Shown one piece after another: positions 1 through 9,207 of a stretch of DNA of 64,000 bases (position 1 is its first letter; every line of letters starts with the position of its first letter). Source of the DNA: DAOTWA01 sp963702935. Lineage in GTDB: Bacteria; Chloroflexota; Anaerolineae; Anaerolineales; Anaerolineaceae. Where the stretch lies: NCBI GenBank assembly GCA_963702935.1, contig OY969772.1:2852001-2916000 (forward strand), written 5' to 3'. The notes under the pieces were generated by a model. That model did not search any database and was not told the DNA's origin. It worked only from the letters and a program-made list of their open reading frames with translations. The position numbers were made by a program, and so were the translations under genes.

Positions 1-2
1 AT

Positions 3-428
3 GGCGATCCGAAAGCCTTTACTTTTCCGCGCGCCCGCCTGAACGGTACCTGGGATTTCTCCTTCAGCGGCTTGAAGACGGCGGTGCTGCGCGTGGTCGA
101 GCAGTACAAGGCGGACCGGCGCTCCCTGCCGGTGCGCGATATGGCCGCCAGCTTTCAAGCCGCGGTGGTGGACGTGCTGTACACCAAAACGCTGCAAGCG
201 GCGCGCGTGCACCACGCCAAAGAGATCCTGGTGGCGGGGGGCGTGTCTGCCAACCGCGCCTTGCGCGAGGCCTTCCTGGGGCAGACCGAATTCACCGTGC
301 ACATTCCCAGCCTCTCGCTGTGTACCGATAACGCCGCCATGATCGCCACCGCCGGGTATTACCGTTTCGCGGACGGCCAACGTGACGGCCTGGACTTCGA
401 CGCCATGCCCACATGGCCGCTGTCTTAG
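3..428 (+). CDS. tsaD: tRNA N6-adenosine threonylcarbamoyltransferase TsaD, C-terminal part
   Basis: The reading frame is open from the window edge, so the gene begins upstream; about 141 codons are visible. The segment DFSFSGLKTA, the later GGVSANRALRE and the C-terminal LCTDNAAMIA are hallmarks of the TsaD/Kae1/Gcp family, an ASKHA-fold enzyme that transfers the threonylcarbamoyl group to A37 of ANN-decoding tRNAs together with TsaB and TsaE. The frame ends in TAG at 426-428, nine bases before a perfect hairpin that probably terminates the transcript. No partner genes are visible because the upstream side is cut off. The family call is secure; only the N-terminal half is missing. Confidence 0.95.
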   Translation, partial: GDPKAFTFPRARLNGTWDFSFSGLKTAVLRVVEQYKADRRSLPVRDMAASFQAAVVDVLYTKTLQAARVHHAKEILVAGGVSANRALREAFLGQTEFTVHIPSLSLCTDNAAMIATAGYYRFADGQRDGLDFDAMPTWPLS

Positions 429-436
429 CCTTCGTT

Positions 437-476
437 GATCCCCTGAGGGTTTCCGCCGGGAAACCCTCAGGGGATC
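437..476 (+). terminator. Perfect 16-bp hairpin after tsaD
   Basis: Bases 437-452 and 461-476 are exact reverse complements around the 8-base loop CCGCCGGG. The hairpin is followed by ATAATTTG, so the downstream U-tract is short. It separates tsaD from the sigma-factor gene and is most likely a transcription terminator or mRNA-stabilising hairpin. Confidence 0.7.
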
Positions 477-523
477 ATAATTTGAAGCCTGACCAGGCAA
501 CTTTTTGCGACTTGATTCATCTA

Positions 524-1138
524 ATGAATGAGACTGATGAGACCGTAGAGTTCTCGCTCGAAGCGCTGCGCGCCGGGGACCGCGCCGAGTTTGCCCGGAT
601 GGTGGATGCTTATTCGGGGCCGATCTATCGCCTGGCTCTGAGGATGCTCAACGATAGCCAGGACGCCGAAGACGTCTTGCAAGAGACCTTCGTCAAGGCC
701 TTCCGTAACCTGCCCACCTTCGAGGGGCGCTCGAAGCTGTCCACCTGGCTGTATCGCATCGCCGTGAACGAAGCGCTCATGCTGGTGCGCAAGCGGCGCC
801 CCGAGGCCGTCTCGATCGATGAGGACGTCGAGACCTCCGAAGGGGAGCAAGAGCCGCTTCAGATCGTGGATTGGAAGAATCTCCCCGAAGAGGAGCTGCT
901 CTCCGCAGAAAGCCGGCAGTTCCTGGACAGGGCCATTCAACACCTGCCGGAGACGTTGAAAGTGGTTTTTGTCATGCGCGACATCGAGGGTTTCTCCGTG
1001 CGGGAGACCGCCGAGGCGTTGAATTTGAGTGAGACGGCCGTCAAGACGCGCTTGCTGCGCGCTCGCCTGCGGCTGCGCGAGGACTTATCGGTTTATTTCG
1101 GTGAGAAGTATTTCGAAAAGGGCAGTGCCAATGATTGA
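524..1138 (+). CDS. ECF-type RNA polymerase sigma factor (sigma-24 family)
   Basis: The 204-residue protein has a sigma region 2 at roughly residues 20-90 (FARMVDAYSGPIYRLALRML, DAEDVLQETFVKAF, STWLYRIAVNEAL). Region 4 lies near residues 140-190 (LPETLKVVFVMRDIEGFSV, ETAEALNLSETAVKTRLLRA). It should direct core polymerase to a small stress or envelope regulon. The ATG at 524 is preferred to an in-frame start at 413, which would put the start inside tsaD and run through the hairpin. Its stop overlaps the start of the zinc-finger anti-sigma gene by 8 bases, the usual sigma/anti-sigma coupling. No strong ribosome-binding site precedes the start. The signal it responds to is not visible. Confidence 0.92.
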   Translation: MNETDETVEFSLEALRAGDRAEFARMVDAYSGPIYRLALRMLNDSQDAEDVLQETFVKAFRNLPTFEGRSKLSTWLYRIAVNEALMLVRKRRPEAVSIDEDVETSEGEQEPLQIVDWKNLPEEELLSAESRQFLDRAIQHLPETLKVVFVMRDIEGFSVRETAEALNLSETAVKTRLLRARLRLREDLSVYFGEKYFEKGSAND

Positions 1139-1391
1139 TAAAGAAGAGTGCAAGCATCTGGTCGAATCGCTGTCGGATTATATCGACGGAACCCTGAGTG
1201 AAGCCCTGTGCGCGGAGCTGGAAAAACATCTGTGTGAATGCCAGGACTGCCGCGTGGTGGTGGACACCACGCGCAAGACCATCGAGCTTTACCAGGCCCA
1301 GGAGTTGGAGAGCGAGCTGCCCAAAGACGTGCGGGCGCGCTTGTTCTACCGCCTGGATTTGCAGGATTTCATGCAGCCCAAGGAAAGTTGA
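1131..1391 (+). CDS. Zinc-finger anti-sigma factor (zf-HC2 / ZAS type)
   Basis: This 86-residue protein begins inside the last codons of the sigma gene (ATG at 1131). It carries the HxxxCxxC zinc site of the anti-sigma fold near residues 29-36 (HLCECQDC), preceded by CKHLVESLSDYIDGTL. It has no membrane segment, so it resembles soluble redox- or metal-responsive ZAS proteins such as RsrA rather than membrane-anchored anti-sigmas. Inference: it holds the adjacent sigma factor inactive and releases it on thiol oxidation or zinc loss. The next gene downstream is a thiol oxidoreductase, which fits a disulfide-stress circuit but does not prove it. Confidence 0.88.
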   Translation: MIDKEECKHLVESLSDYIDGTLSEALCAELEKHLCECQDCRVVVDTTRKTIELYQAQELESELPKDVRARLFYRLDLQDFMQPKES

Positions 1392-1524
1392 TCCTGCCAC
1401 CTTTTCCAAAAACCGGCATCCAATGCAGTAGACGTAACGAGCGGATCCCTGAAATCCTCTCGAAACCCAATTATTTCGCAGGCTATTATCCTTAGGATGA
1501 TTCCCGGCTGGAGGAGTTCTCACT

Positions 1525-2208
1525 ATGAGTGAAGTTGAAGCCACAAAATTGCTCGACGAGCAGATTACGAAGCAGGTAGAAGAGGTCTTTGCCGAGCTGC
1601 AAAGCCCGGTTGAGGTGCTTTTCTTCGGCAAGAAGACGGATTGCGATTACTGCCCCGAGACCCGGCAGCTCCTGGAGGAATTGATTCCCCTCTCCGCCAA
1701 GCTCCATCTGAGCGTGTACGATCTCGACGAGGATGCGGATGTCGCCCAACAGTATCACGTCGATAAGGCCCCCGGCATCGTCATCGCCGGAAAGGACGGC
1801 GACCAGGTCGTGGACTTCGGCGTGCGCTACGCCGGGATGCCCTCGGGCCACGAATTCACCTCCTTGATCAACGACCTGATCCTGGTCTCCACTCGCAACA
1901 CGGCTTTGAGCGCGGAGACGCGCGCCTTTCTGGCCGGCCTGACCGCGCCCGTCCATCTCCAGGTATTCGTCACCCCCACCTGCCCTTACTGCCCGCGGGC
2001 CGTGGTGCTCGCCCACCGTTTGGCCATCGAGAGCCCCATGGTGCAGGCCGAAATGGTCGAAGCCACGGAGTTCCCTGAGCTATCCGAGCGCTTTGCCGTC
2101 AGCGGTGTCCCCCAGACCACCATCAATGCCGGAGCCGGCACCGTCATCGGCGCCTATCCTGAGGACCAGCTCATCGCCGAGATCAAGAGCGCCCTCCAGG
2201 CGGGTTGA
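1525..2208 (+). CDS. Double-thioredoxin-fold protein disulfide oxidoreductase (glutaredoxin-like, PDO family)
   Basis: The 227-residue protein has two thioredoxin-fold units. The N-terminal unit has a CxxC at residues 40-43 (CDYC) and the C-terminal unit a CPYC motif near residue 153, followed by a cis-proline segment (VSGVPQTTI). This is the layout of the PDO family in thermophiles and some anaerobes, where the C-terminal site usually does the redox chemistry. GGAGGAG lies 9 bases before the ATG. The gene follows the sigma/anti-sigma pair by 133 bases and precedes an OsmC gene by 8, so these two probably form an oxidative-stress operon. There is no signal peptide, so it should act in the cytoplasm. 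Confidence 0.9.
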   Translation: MSEVEATKLLDEQITKQVEEVFAELQSPVEVLFFGKKTDCDYCPETRQLLEELIPLSAKLHLSVYDLDEDADVAQQYHVDKAPGIVIAGKDGDQVVDFGVRYAGMPSGHEFTSLINDLILVSTRNTALSAETRAFLAGLTAPVHLQVFVTPTCPYCPRAVVLAHRLAIESPMVQAEMVEATEFPELSERFAVSGVPQTTINAGAGTVIGAYPEDQLIAEIKSALQAG

Positions 2209-2216
2209 TTCCTCTT

Positions 2217-2636
2217 ATGGAAGCAAAAGTCACCTGGAAGGGACACCTGGCGTTTACCGGGAGCGCCGAAACGGGCTTCACCTTGCCTTTGGACTCCACC
2301 CCGGCGGTGGGCGGAGAGGATAGCGGCTTCCGTCCCATGGAGCTGATCGCCATCGGGCTGGCGGGCTGCACCGCCATGGACGTGATCTCGATCTTGCGCA
2401 AGAAGCAGCAGGACGTGACCGCGTTCGAGGTGCGCGTGCACGCCGAGCGCGCCGAAGAGCACCCGCAAGTCTTCACCCACATCCGGGTGGAATACGTCGT
2501 CACCGGCCGGGGCGTGGACCCGGCGGCTGTGGAGCGCTCTATCCAGCTCTCGGAGACCAAATACTGCCCGGCCGAAGCCATGTTGCGCATGGCCGTGGCC
2601 ATCGAGCACACGTATCAGATCCTCGAAGCGGCTTGA
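2217..2636 (+). CDS. OsmC/Ohr-family protein
   Basis: A 139-residue protein starting MEAKVTWKG. It has the OsmC fold and its two conserved cysteines, one in the helix motif GLAGCTAMDV and one in TKYCPAEAM. In OsmC/Ohr proteins these act as a dithiol reducing organic hydroperoxides. The length and GFRPMELIAIGLAGC are closest to the YhfA-like branch. ATG 2217 is chosen over TTG 2205, which would overlap the upstream stop. It lies 8 bases behind the PDO gene, so co-transcription and reduction of its disulfide by that partner are plausible. Confidence 0.9.
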   Translation: MEAKVTWKGHLAFTGSAETGFTLPLDSTPAVGGEDSGFRPMELIAIGLAGCTAMDVISILRKKQQDVTAFEVRVHAERAEEHPQVFTHIRVEYVVTGRGVDPAAVERSIQLSETKYCPAEAMLRMAVAIEHTYQILEAA

Positions 2637-2727
2637 TTCCCGCTCGACGAAATTCCCTATCCTTCCCCTCGACCCTCGTACCTGCGTTCCACGCGGGTAC
2701 GCCGTCTTTAAACCCTCTGCGTTCCGG

Positions 2728-2833
2728 GTAGGGCGGGATTCACACCCTGCCACCTGTACCCATCCGGCGGCTTTGGAAAGCCGACCTACCTCCTCGCGCA
2801 CACGTAGGGCAGGATTCACATCCCGCCGCTTTC
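2728..2833. repeat. Dispersed palindromic repeat (GTAGGGCGG family), one and a half copies
   Basis: A unit at 2728-2789 begins GTAGGGCGGGATTCACACC, ends CCGACCTAC, and contains the perfect hairpin CGGCTTT-GG-AAAGCCG at 2767-2782. A second half unit starts at 2804 with GTAGGGCAGGATTCACATC. A related, cleaner copy lies at 46616-46676. The ends are inverted repeats, so this is a small non-coding repeat family. It fills the 330-base gap between the convergent OsmC and YceI genes. Confidence 0.7.
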
Positions 2834-2854
2834 CTGACAACGGACTAAAATCTT

Positions 2855-2882
2855 CCGCCCTTCCAATCGATTGGAAGGGCGG
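2855..2882. terminator. 28-bp perfect palindrome between convergent genes
   Basis: CCGCCCTTCCAATC at 2855-2868 is the exact reverse complement of 2869-2882. It is preceded by CTAAAATCTT and followed by GAGTTT. It lies between the rightward OsmC gene and the leftward YceI gene and could terminate both transcripts. A second small palindrome, CGGGAGCTCCCG, follows at about 2891-2902. Confidence 0.6.
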
Positions 2883-2966
2883 GAGTTTAACGGGAGCTCC
2901 CGGATGATTGCTTTTCTGACGCCGGTAAGGAAAGTAGCAAGATCACTGCGTCAGACGGGCTTGCCT

Positions 2967-3524
2967 TCAGGCCGCGACGGCCTGATTTTCGGCGACCTCG
3001 TCCGGCACTTTGACGATCTCCAGCTCGATTTCGACGCTGATCTCGTCCCCGACCAGGAAACCGCCGGTTTCGAGCGCCTTGTTCCAGTTCAAGCCCCATT
3101 CTCCGCGGTTGATCTTGGTCTTGCCGGTGAAGCCCGCGCTATAGGTACCCCACGGGCTCTTGGCCTGGCCGGCGTATTCGGCCTCCAGGGTGACTTCGCG
3201 GGTAGCGTCTTTAATGGTCATGTCGCCCACGATTCGCCCGTGGTTGCCGTCCAGCACTTCGATGCGCTTGCTCTTGAAAGTCACGTAGGGATACTTTTCC
3301 GCGTCGAAGAAATCTGCGGAGCGCAGGTGCCCGTCCCGTTGCGGCTCGCGCGTATTGATGCTGGCGGCCTCGATCTGCACGTCCACGCTGGAGCTGGCCG
3401 GGTTGGCCTCGTCGAACTCCACCGTTCCGGTGAATTTGTCGAAACGCCCGCGCACGGTCGAGATCATCATGTGGCGGACGAAAAAGTTTATTTCCGAGTG
3501 AGCAGGATCTATCTTCCAGGTCAT
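2967..3524 (-). CDS. YceI-family lipid-binding protein
   Basis: A 185-residue protein whose start MTWKIDPAHSEINFFVRHMM and later sites RGRFDKFTGTVEFD, SADFFDAEKYPYVTFKS and VGDMTIKDATREVTLE define the YceI domain. This is a lipocalin-like beta-barrel that binds polyisoprenoid or similar amphiphiles. There is no signal peptide, so this copy is probably cytoplasmic. ATG at 3522-3524 is chosen because AAAGGAG sits 8 bases upstream; the frame extends 8 codons further without a ribosome-binding site. Its promoter region carries unusual tandem repeats (see 3574-3618). The ligand cannot be told from sequence. Confidence 0.93.
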   Translation of the reverse strand: MTWKIDPAHSEINFFVRHMMISTVRGRFDKFTGTVEFDEANPASSSVDVQIEAASINTREPQRDGHLRSADFFDAEKYPYVTFKSKRIEVLDGNHGRIVGDMTIKDATREVTLEAEYAGQAKSPWGTYSAGFTGKTKINRGEWGLNWNKALETGGFLVGDEISVEIELEIVKVPDEVAENQAVAA

Positions 3525-3573
3525 TGTTGAAACTCCTTTATTCAGCAAAAGTATTCTTTCTTAATCTTTTGCC

Positions 3574-3618
3574 AGTATACTCCCCCGGCGTAACGTAAGC
3601 GTAAACGTTAGCGTAAAC
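3574..3618 (-). promoter_or_regulatory. YceI promoter with tandem 12-bp operator-like repeats
   Basis: Read leftward, TATACT (3574-3579) is a good -10, about 50 bases before the YceI start. Just upstream, where the -35 should be, lie two adjacent 12-mers on the plus strand, GTAAGCGTAAAC (3595-3606) and GTTAGCGTAAAC (3607-3618). A partial third, GCGTAAC, is at 3588-3594. No good -35 is visible, so the repeats look like sites for an activator or repressor. The regulator is unknown. Confidence 0.55.
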
Positions 3619-3641
3619 AAACAGGCTATTGAGGATGTTTG

Positions 3642-6600
3642 TTATGAATTGAGCAGCTCTTTTTCCAGCCGGTCGGCCTCTTCCAGCAACCGCCGGCGGC
3701 CTCCGCTCTCCGCGATGGCGCGCGCTTCGGCCAGGGTAGCCCGCGCTTCGCTGCGCGGCAGCAGGGGCGCCAGCCACAGGCGGATTTGCGCCGCCAGGTG
3801 GCGCGTGCCCAGCGCGTCCGCTTGCGCCAGGGCGCCGGATAAGCGATGGATGGCCAGGGAAGTCTCCCCCTTGCGCAGGGCCACCAATCCCAGGTTGGCG
3901 CTCAGGCCGGCGATGCGTTCCGGCATTTGCAGGCGCTCTGCCAGGGAAAGGCCCTCTTCGAAGGACTTCTCGGCTCCCTCCACGTCCCCCTGGGCCAGGG
4001 CGATCTCCCCCAGGGTGGAATAGAGATAAGTCTCCTGGAGGATCTCCCCCTTTTCGTGGGCCAGCGCCAGGCCGGCCTGCGCGTGCTCGCGAGCGGTATC
4101 GCGAGCGCCCGGCTTGCCGGCCAGCAGTGAATGGTAGGCGATGTTGTTGTGCGCCAGGATGCGTTGCTGCATGGCCGCGTCGTCCTTTTCGGCGATGGCC
4201 AGGGCCTCCTCGTACAGGGAGATGGCCCTTTCCAGGTCGCCTTGTTGGGCGGCCACGCTGCCCTGCTCGAACTTGATCTGCGCCAGGTTGGCGATATCTT
4301 CTGCGCGGGAGGGCCCCGGGTTCTTTTGCAGCATTTCTTCGGCGTTGCGCAGGTGCTGGGAGGCTTCTTCCAGCTCCGCGCCTTCGATGGAGAGGGCCGT
4401 TCCCCACAAGAACTGCGCGGCGATGACATCCTGCGGGCGCCCGGAAGCGCAGATCGTCTGCACCAGGGAGATGATCTCTGAGAAGCGTCCCTGTGGCAGC
4501 AGGGAGCGCGCCAGCCCGATGCGCGCCTGGGACCTGCTCGCCACGTCGCCGTCGCGCGCCAGCAGCAGCGCGGATTGGAAGGCCTCGGAAGCCCGCGCCA
4601 GCTCGCCGGCCTGGCCGTAGGCATCGCCCAGCGCCAGGTAGATCCCAGCGCGGCGGGTCTCGTCGCCGCCGCTCAACGCGATTTGATAAAACGGGATGGC
4701 TTCCTTCCAGGCTGCCAGACGGACCGCGTGGCGCGCCGCCCGCAGCGCGTAATCGGCGGCCCTTTCCGGCGCGTTTCCTTCGCTAAAATGCCAGGCCAGC
4801 ACGCCGGCCACCTCTTCCAGGCGTGTGCGATAGAGGCTTTCCATGGCTTCCGCCACGTGGCGGTGCATCAGGCGGTGGCGCAGCTCTCCGACTTCCTTGT
4901 AAGCCACCTCCATGGTGAGCGCGTGGTCGAAAACGTAGACTTTCCCCTGGCTATCTTTAGGATAAACCAGCCCGGCGGCGCGCAGCTCGTCCAACGCATC
5001 CAGCGCGGCGCTTTCGGACAGCGCCGAGGCGCGCGCCACCACCTGGAACTCGAATTCCCTTCCGGCGGCCACGGCCGTATCCAGGACGCGCCGCGCCGGG
5101 TTGGAAAGCTGCGCCAGGCGAGACTGGATGAGGGTATAGACCGTCTGTGGTACCACCGGGGAGCTTCCCAATTCTTCTTCGCGCAGGTTGCCGTCCGCAC
5201 CCAGGATGTGGCGCTCGCGGGTATGGCGCACCAGCTCGGACAAGATGTAAGGATTGCCTTCTGCGTTGCGAGTCAGCCATTCGGCCAGCGCCGCCGCGTT
5301 AGCCGGGCTGAGCTCCATCGCCAGGCCGGCCGTCTCTTCCGAGCTGAGCGCTTTCAGGGGCAGGCGCACGATGCGGTTCTCCCGGGTAAGCGCCTGGATC
5401 AAAGTGGCGTATTGGGAGCGCGCCGGCGCCGGGCGGGCCGCCGCCAGAAAGAAGATCGTCGCCCCGCCGCTTTCGGAAGAGGAGGCCACTTTGCGCAGCA
5501 GGTAGCCCAACAACCCCAGCGTAGAGGCGTCTGCCCATTGGAGATCGTCCAGGAAAAAGAGGAGCGGCTGCGCGCGCGCCAGGGCCAGCAGGAATTGGGC
5601 CAACCCTTCCCACAAGTGCATCTCGTCTGTGGGCGGGGCGGTTTGCAGCGCAAGCTCGCTGTTCAGCTCGGGCAGCAAGCGCGCGGCCTCGTTCAGCCAC
5701 AGGGGCGGCAGCTCCAGCCGGGAACGCAGCAGCGCCCAATCCGGGCGGGCCGCTAGCTTACGCAGCGCCTCCATCAGCGCGGCGTAAGGCAGGGCGCTCT
5801 CCAGCTCGTGGCAGGCGCCTTTCAAGGCCAGCGGTGGGGGCGTCTCGAATTGCGTGTAGCGCATGAATTCCTCTGCCAGGCGGGTCTTGCCGATGCCCGG
5901 CTCGCCTTCGATGACCACCAGTTTGCGCTCGTTGCGCAGGGAGCGCAGCCGGTTCAGCTCGGCGGCCCGTCCGGTGAAAGGCAGCGGCGGCGGCCCCCCG
6001 TTGGAAGGCTCCGGTGGGCGAGCCCGCGCCGGCGCCGGCGCCTGGAGAGAGGGCGGCAGGTCGGTTTCCCCCGGCTTGGTTGGCAAGGCGTCCGAAAGGA
6101 TCGAGTTCGTACAGCGCGCGCGTCTCCGCCATGGGCGGCACGCCCAATTCCTCGTTCCACAGCTTGCGCAGGCTATCGTAACGCCGGATCACCCCGGCGC
6201 GGTCGCCGGAGAGGTACAACAGGCGCAGGTATTCGCGTTGTAAGTCTTCCTGGAAAGGCTCCAGCCGCAGGGCCCGGTCGAGCGCTTCCAGGGCCTGGGG
6301 GTAGTCGGGAACGGCGGCGTGCAGGCGGCTGAGGCGCGTCAGGCCGTTGGCGGCCATGCGGCGCAGGCGCTCGCCCTCGGCGGTGGACCAGTTGTCGAAC
6401 TCGACCGAATTGGGCAGGGAAAAATCGCTGAGGAAATCGCCCCGGTAGAGATCGAGCGCGGCGCTCAATTGCTCTGCGCTCAGGTCGGGGCGGGCCAGGT
6501 CTTCCTCGAACCGGCGCACGTCCAGCCAGGTTTCCGCCGCCAGCCGCAGGGTGTCCTCCTCGGCCAGCAGGGCCTCGCCGATTACCTTGCGCAGGCCGTG

Positions 6601-6798
6601 CAAAGTGGTGCGCAGCAGTTGTTGGGCGGTCGGACGATCGTGCTCGGGCCACAAGAGGGCTAACAAGTGTCCACGCGAGACGGGCGCATTTTGGGCGGCC
6701 AGGTAATAGAGCAGCGCGCGACTCTTGCGCCGCTCCACTTTGAGGGCGTGGCCGTCGAGCAGGACTTGCGGGGGGCCGAGCAGTCGGAGGATGAGCAT
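3642..6798 (-). CDS. BTAD/SARP-type transcriptional regulator with AAA ATPase and TPR domains (one frame break)
   Basis: Starting MLILRLLGPPQVLLDG, about 1051 residues can be read if one surplus base near 6103 is skipped. The order is a winged-helix DNA-binding domain (1-95), a bacterial transcriptional activation domain (about 100-235), an AAA_16-type ATPase with Walker A GEPGIGKTRL and Walker B LLFFLDDLQWAD, and many TPR-like helices to the C-terminus. This is the architecture of large SARP/LuxR-like STAND regulators. The break falls in the linker: BTAD ends at ALYEL and the other frame resumes at LSDALPTKPG. The gene starts 16 bases after the acetyltransferase stop and ends the leftward run. 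Either a single gene with an error, or a real break separating DNA-binding and ATPase halves. Confidence 0.85.
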
Positions 6799-6814
6799 GG
6801 CCGGCACCAGGGGG

Positions 6815-7639
6815 CTAAGCGGCTGCGCCGGAGGATTGCCGGCGGGCGGCCAGCCAGCCCACCGCAAAATCGACGGCCGGGCGCTGCCGGAAGAAACGCG
6901 TCTCGGCGGCGGCGACCTTGCCGACTTTCACCTCGCCGGTCTTCTCGAAATCTGCGCCAATCTCGGCGAAAGGATCGTCGTCGACCTGCACGTCCCGGTA
7001 GGTCTTCCAGGCACGCTTGCCTTCCACCAGAATGGGCGCGCCCTCCTGGACGATCTTCGCCCCGGGGACGCGGTATTCGGCCAGGTGGAAGGAGGTGTTG
7101 TTGGCGAAGCCTACGCCCAGCAGCAGCACCCAGGCGTCCAGGTCGTAGAGGCGCGCCAGGGGAGAGCCTTCTCCCAGGGAATATTCCAGGGTGTGATTGG
7201 CGACTACCTGGCCGGCGTTCTTGCCCCAGGCGGTGAAGGACAGCGCCGGGTGGGCGCTGCGCTGCACCCCCGGCCAGGTGCGGAACGCCTCGGCGATGGC
7301 GCCCATCCCGCGCGTGGCGGTAATCTCCGGCTTGTAGGCCGGCATCGTCTCGCGGATAGTCGCCCACCAGCTTTGCGGCACGGGCGGGTTGCTCCATAGA
7401 GCGGGGTCCGAGAGGTCGCCGGAGTGAGCCGGCATGACCAGCGTGCCTTCCGGGGTCAGCGCGTCTTGCAGCGCCTGGATGACGGCTGTTGCGCCGCCGC
7501 ACACCCACCCCAGGCGGCTCAACGAGCTGTGCACCAGCACGATCCTGCCCGCCTCCAGGCCTACCCGGCGCAGGTCTTGCGCCAGGCTGCCCCGCGAAGC
7601 CGGAGTATCGACCTTCTGGATGGTGTCGGATTCACTCAT
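6815..7639 (-). CDS. AAC(3)-family acetyltransferase (aminoglycoside 3-N-acetyltransferase-like)
   Basis: The 274-residue protein starting MSESDTIQK matches the Antibiotic_NAT / AAC(3) fold: LVHSSLSRLG near the N-terminus, TLVMPAHS, HPALSFTAWG with the conserved histidine, and LLLGVGFANNTSFHLAEY. Members acetylate aminoglycosides, but many chromosomal copies have other or unknown amine substrates, so resistance should not be assumed. Its start lies two bases after the stop of the preceding LysM/M23 gene, so it is translationally coupled to the cell-wall genes. Inference: the natural substrate may be an amino-sugar compound connected to the envelope. Confidence 0.88.
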   Translation of the reverse strand: MSESDTIQKVDTPASRGSLAQDLRRVGLEAGRIVLVHSSLSRLGWVCGGATAVIQALQDALTPEGTLVMPAHSGDLSDPALWSNPPVPQSWWATIRETMPAYKPEITATRGMGAIAEAFRTWPGVQRSAHPALSFTAWGKNAGQVVANHTLEYSLGEGSPLARLYDLDAWVLLLGVGFANNTSFHLAEYRVPGAKIVQEGAPILVEGKRAWKTYRDVQVDDDPFAEIGADFEKTGEVKVGKVAAAETRFFRQRPAVDFAVGWLAARRQSSGAAA

Positions 7640-7641
7640 GG

Positions 7642-9141
7642 TCAGGGAGCCTCTGATTCGAGCTGGCTGTCCTTGTCCGAGCAGGTGCAGGCCGTGATCG
7701 TGCGCCCCGACTTCGTCAGGGTGCCGTCGTAGGGCTGGGCGCCGGCGGAGGCCACCCAGCCTTCCAGGTCGAAGGCCAGCGGCCCACCGGCCGGGATCCA
7801 TTCGCCGTTATACTTGCGGGCCACGTGGGCGTGGGTGCCGGTGGCGTGCCCGTGCTCGCAGGAGGGGTGCCCGATCGGCTCGCCGGCGGTCACCTTGACT
7901 CCCTGCACCAGGCTAGCATCGTGGATCAGGTGCAGATAATACAATTGCCATCCGGTGCGCTCGTCCCCGTCTCCGTCCAGATCGATGACCAGCAGGCCCT
8001 CTTCGCTGCGCGAGACCACCCCGTCTGCCATGGCGGTGACCCATTCATTCGAGGGCGCGCAGCCGCTCACCAGGCTCGGGGGGGCAAAATCGAGCGCCGC
8101 GTAGGGCTGCAAAGTGCCCCACCCCGTGTGCGGCCCGCCGGTGAAGGCCCAGAATTTCCCGGGCACGAAGGGCAGGCGCAGCGCCGGCTGTTGCAGGCTG
8201 CCGGGGATGTTGTTGATGTTGCCCGCCCAGGGGTCGCCAAACAGCTCCTGGTAAGTTCTGGCCAGCCCCTGCCCCGAAACGGCCAGCGCGTAGGCGTCCG
8301 GCTGCAAGTTGCGCGAGAAATAGTAATGCAGGGCCACCGAAGCGGCGTTCAGCCAGGGGTCGGGCCGTTCCAGCCGCCCGTCCAGCAGGTCGAAGGAGGG
8401 CAGCGTGCCGGTGCGCCAGGCGTAATAGCCGTCGTTGAGCGTATCGGCCAGCGCATCGAGCTGCAAGAACAGCCCCTTGCGCGCGTAGCCCGTGAATCCC
8501 AGGGCGTAATCGCTGCCGCCCGGCGGTGGGTCTGCCTGGCTGAGCGCCCCGCTCTGGTATTCCAGGATGGCCAGGATCAGGCGCGGGCTGACGCTGTAAT
8601 TGACCGCCATGTAATCCACCATATTCGCGCCGCTGCGATTTTCATCGGCGGCGTAGCCCACGTAGTTCTTCAGCCAGCCGGGATGCGCGTCCACGAACGC
8701 CTGCGTGTCGAAGCCCACCTGGGCCGGGCCGTCCACGAACAGGCTGTCGGGGAGGATCTTATACGGCGAGCCCCACAGGGCCTGATAATAGATGGGGATC
8801 TTCATCGGCAGGCCGGCCGGCAGGGTGGTCACCTGCACGGGTAGGATCGGGTTGGCCTGGCGGATCTGGTCGACCGTGGTGTTGAAATGCGCCGCCAGGG
8901 CCGGCAGGGTGTCTCCACTCTGCGCAGTGTAGTCGACCAGCTCGCCGGGCTGGTAGGGCGGCCGGGTGGGCAGGGCGGTGGGGGTGGGCTCGCCGGCGGA
9001 CGGCGTGGGGGAAGGTTGGAAAGAGGCGTCAACGGCCGCCGGATTGTTCTCCGGAACGCAGGCGCTGAGGAGCAGTCCTGGCAGGACCAGGAAGGTTATT
9101 AAAACGCCCACTGAAGGGCGATTTCTGGCGATGGAATTCAT
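7642..9141 (-). CDS. LysM/M23 peptidase-family lipoprotein (third paralogue)
   Basis: A 499-residue exported lipoprotein: hydrophobic leader with lipobox LLLSAC, a Pro/Thr-rich linker to about residue 65, and a LysM domain (YTAQSGDTLPALAAHFN). A helical middle region contains VSPRLILAILEYQSG, resembling the lysozyme-like fold of lytic transglycosylases. The C-terminal M23 domain has GGPHTGW...ALDF and HAHVARKYNGEW. M23 enzymes are zinc endopeptidases cutting peptidoglycan cross-links; the H...D and HxH ligands are present. It is one of three tandem paralogues (also 9208-10853 and 10867-12411) that share the same order. Confidence 0.88.
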   Translation of the reverse strand: MNSIARNRPSVGVLITFLVLPGLLLSACVPENNPAAVDASFQPSPTPSAGEPTPTALPTRPPYQPGELVDYTAQSGDTLPALAAHFNTTVDQIRQANPILPVQVTTLPAGLPMKIPIYYQALWGSPYKILPDSLFVDGPAQVGFDTQAFVDAHPGWLKNYVGYAADENRSGANMVDYMAVNYSVSPRLILAILEYQSGALSQADPPPGGSDYALGFTGYARKGLFLQLDALADTLNDGYYAWRTGTLPSFDLLDGRLERPDPWLNAASVALHYYFSRNLQPDAYALAVSGQGLARTYQELFGDPWAGNINNIPGSLQQPALRLPFVPGKFWAFTGGPHTGWGTLQPYAALDFAPPSLVSGCAPSNEWVTAMADGVVSRSEEGLLVIDLDGDGDERTGWQLYYLHLIHDASLVQGVKVTAGEPIGHPSCEHGHATGTHAHVARKYNGEWIPAGGPLAFDLEGWVASAGAQPYDGTLTKSGRTITACTCSDKDSQLESEAP

Positions 9142-9207
9142 AGAAATACTTTCTGCTACGGTAAAAACTCATGCGGGCTCGTGCGTGAGGTAATGTTATC
9201 ACAAATA

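Noticed and set aside
4575..5756. A long plus-strand frame across the BTAD/AAA regulator, and similar long frames opposite the M23, SLC13, P-type ATPase and isocitrate dehydrogenase genes
   Set aside because: All lie fully opposite recognisable genes, have low-complexity Arg/Gly/His-rich translations and no family features.
6815..7639. Acquired antibiotic-resistance gene
   Set aside because: The AAC(3)-like gene is embedded in a chromosomal envelope operon with 2- and 16-base spacing and native composition, with no integron or transposon nearby. It is more likely a housekeeping family member.
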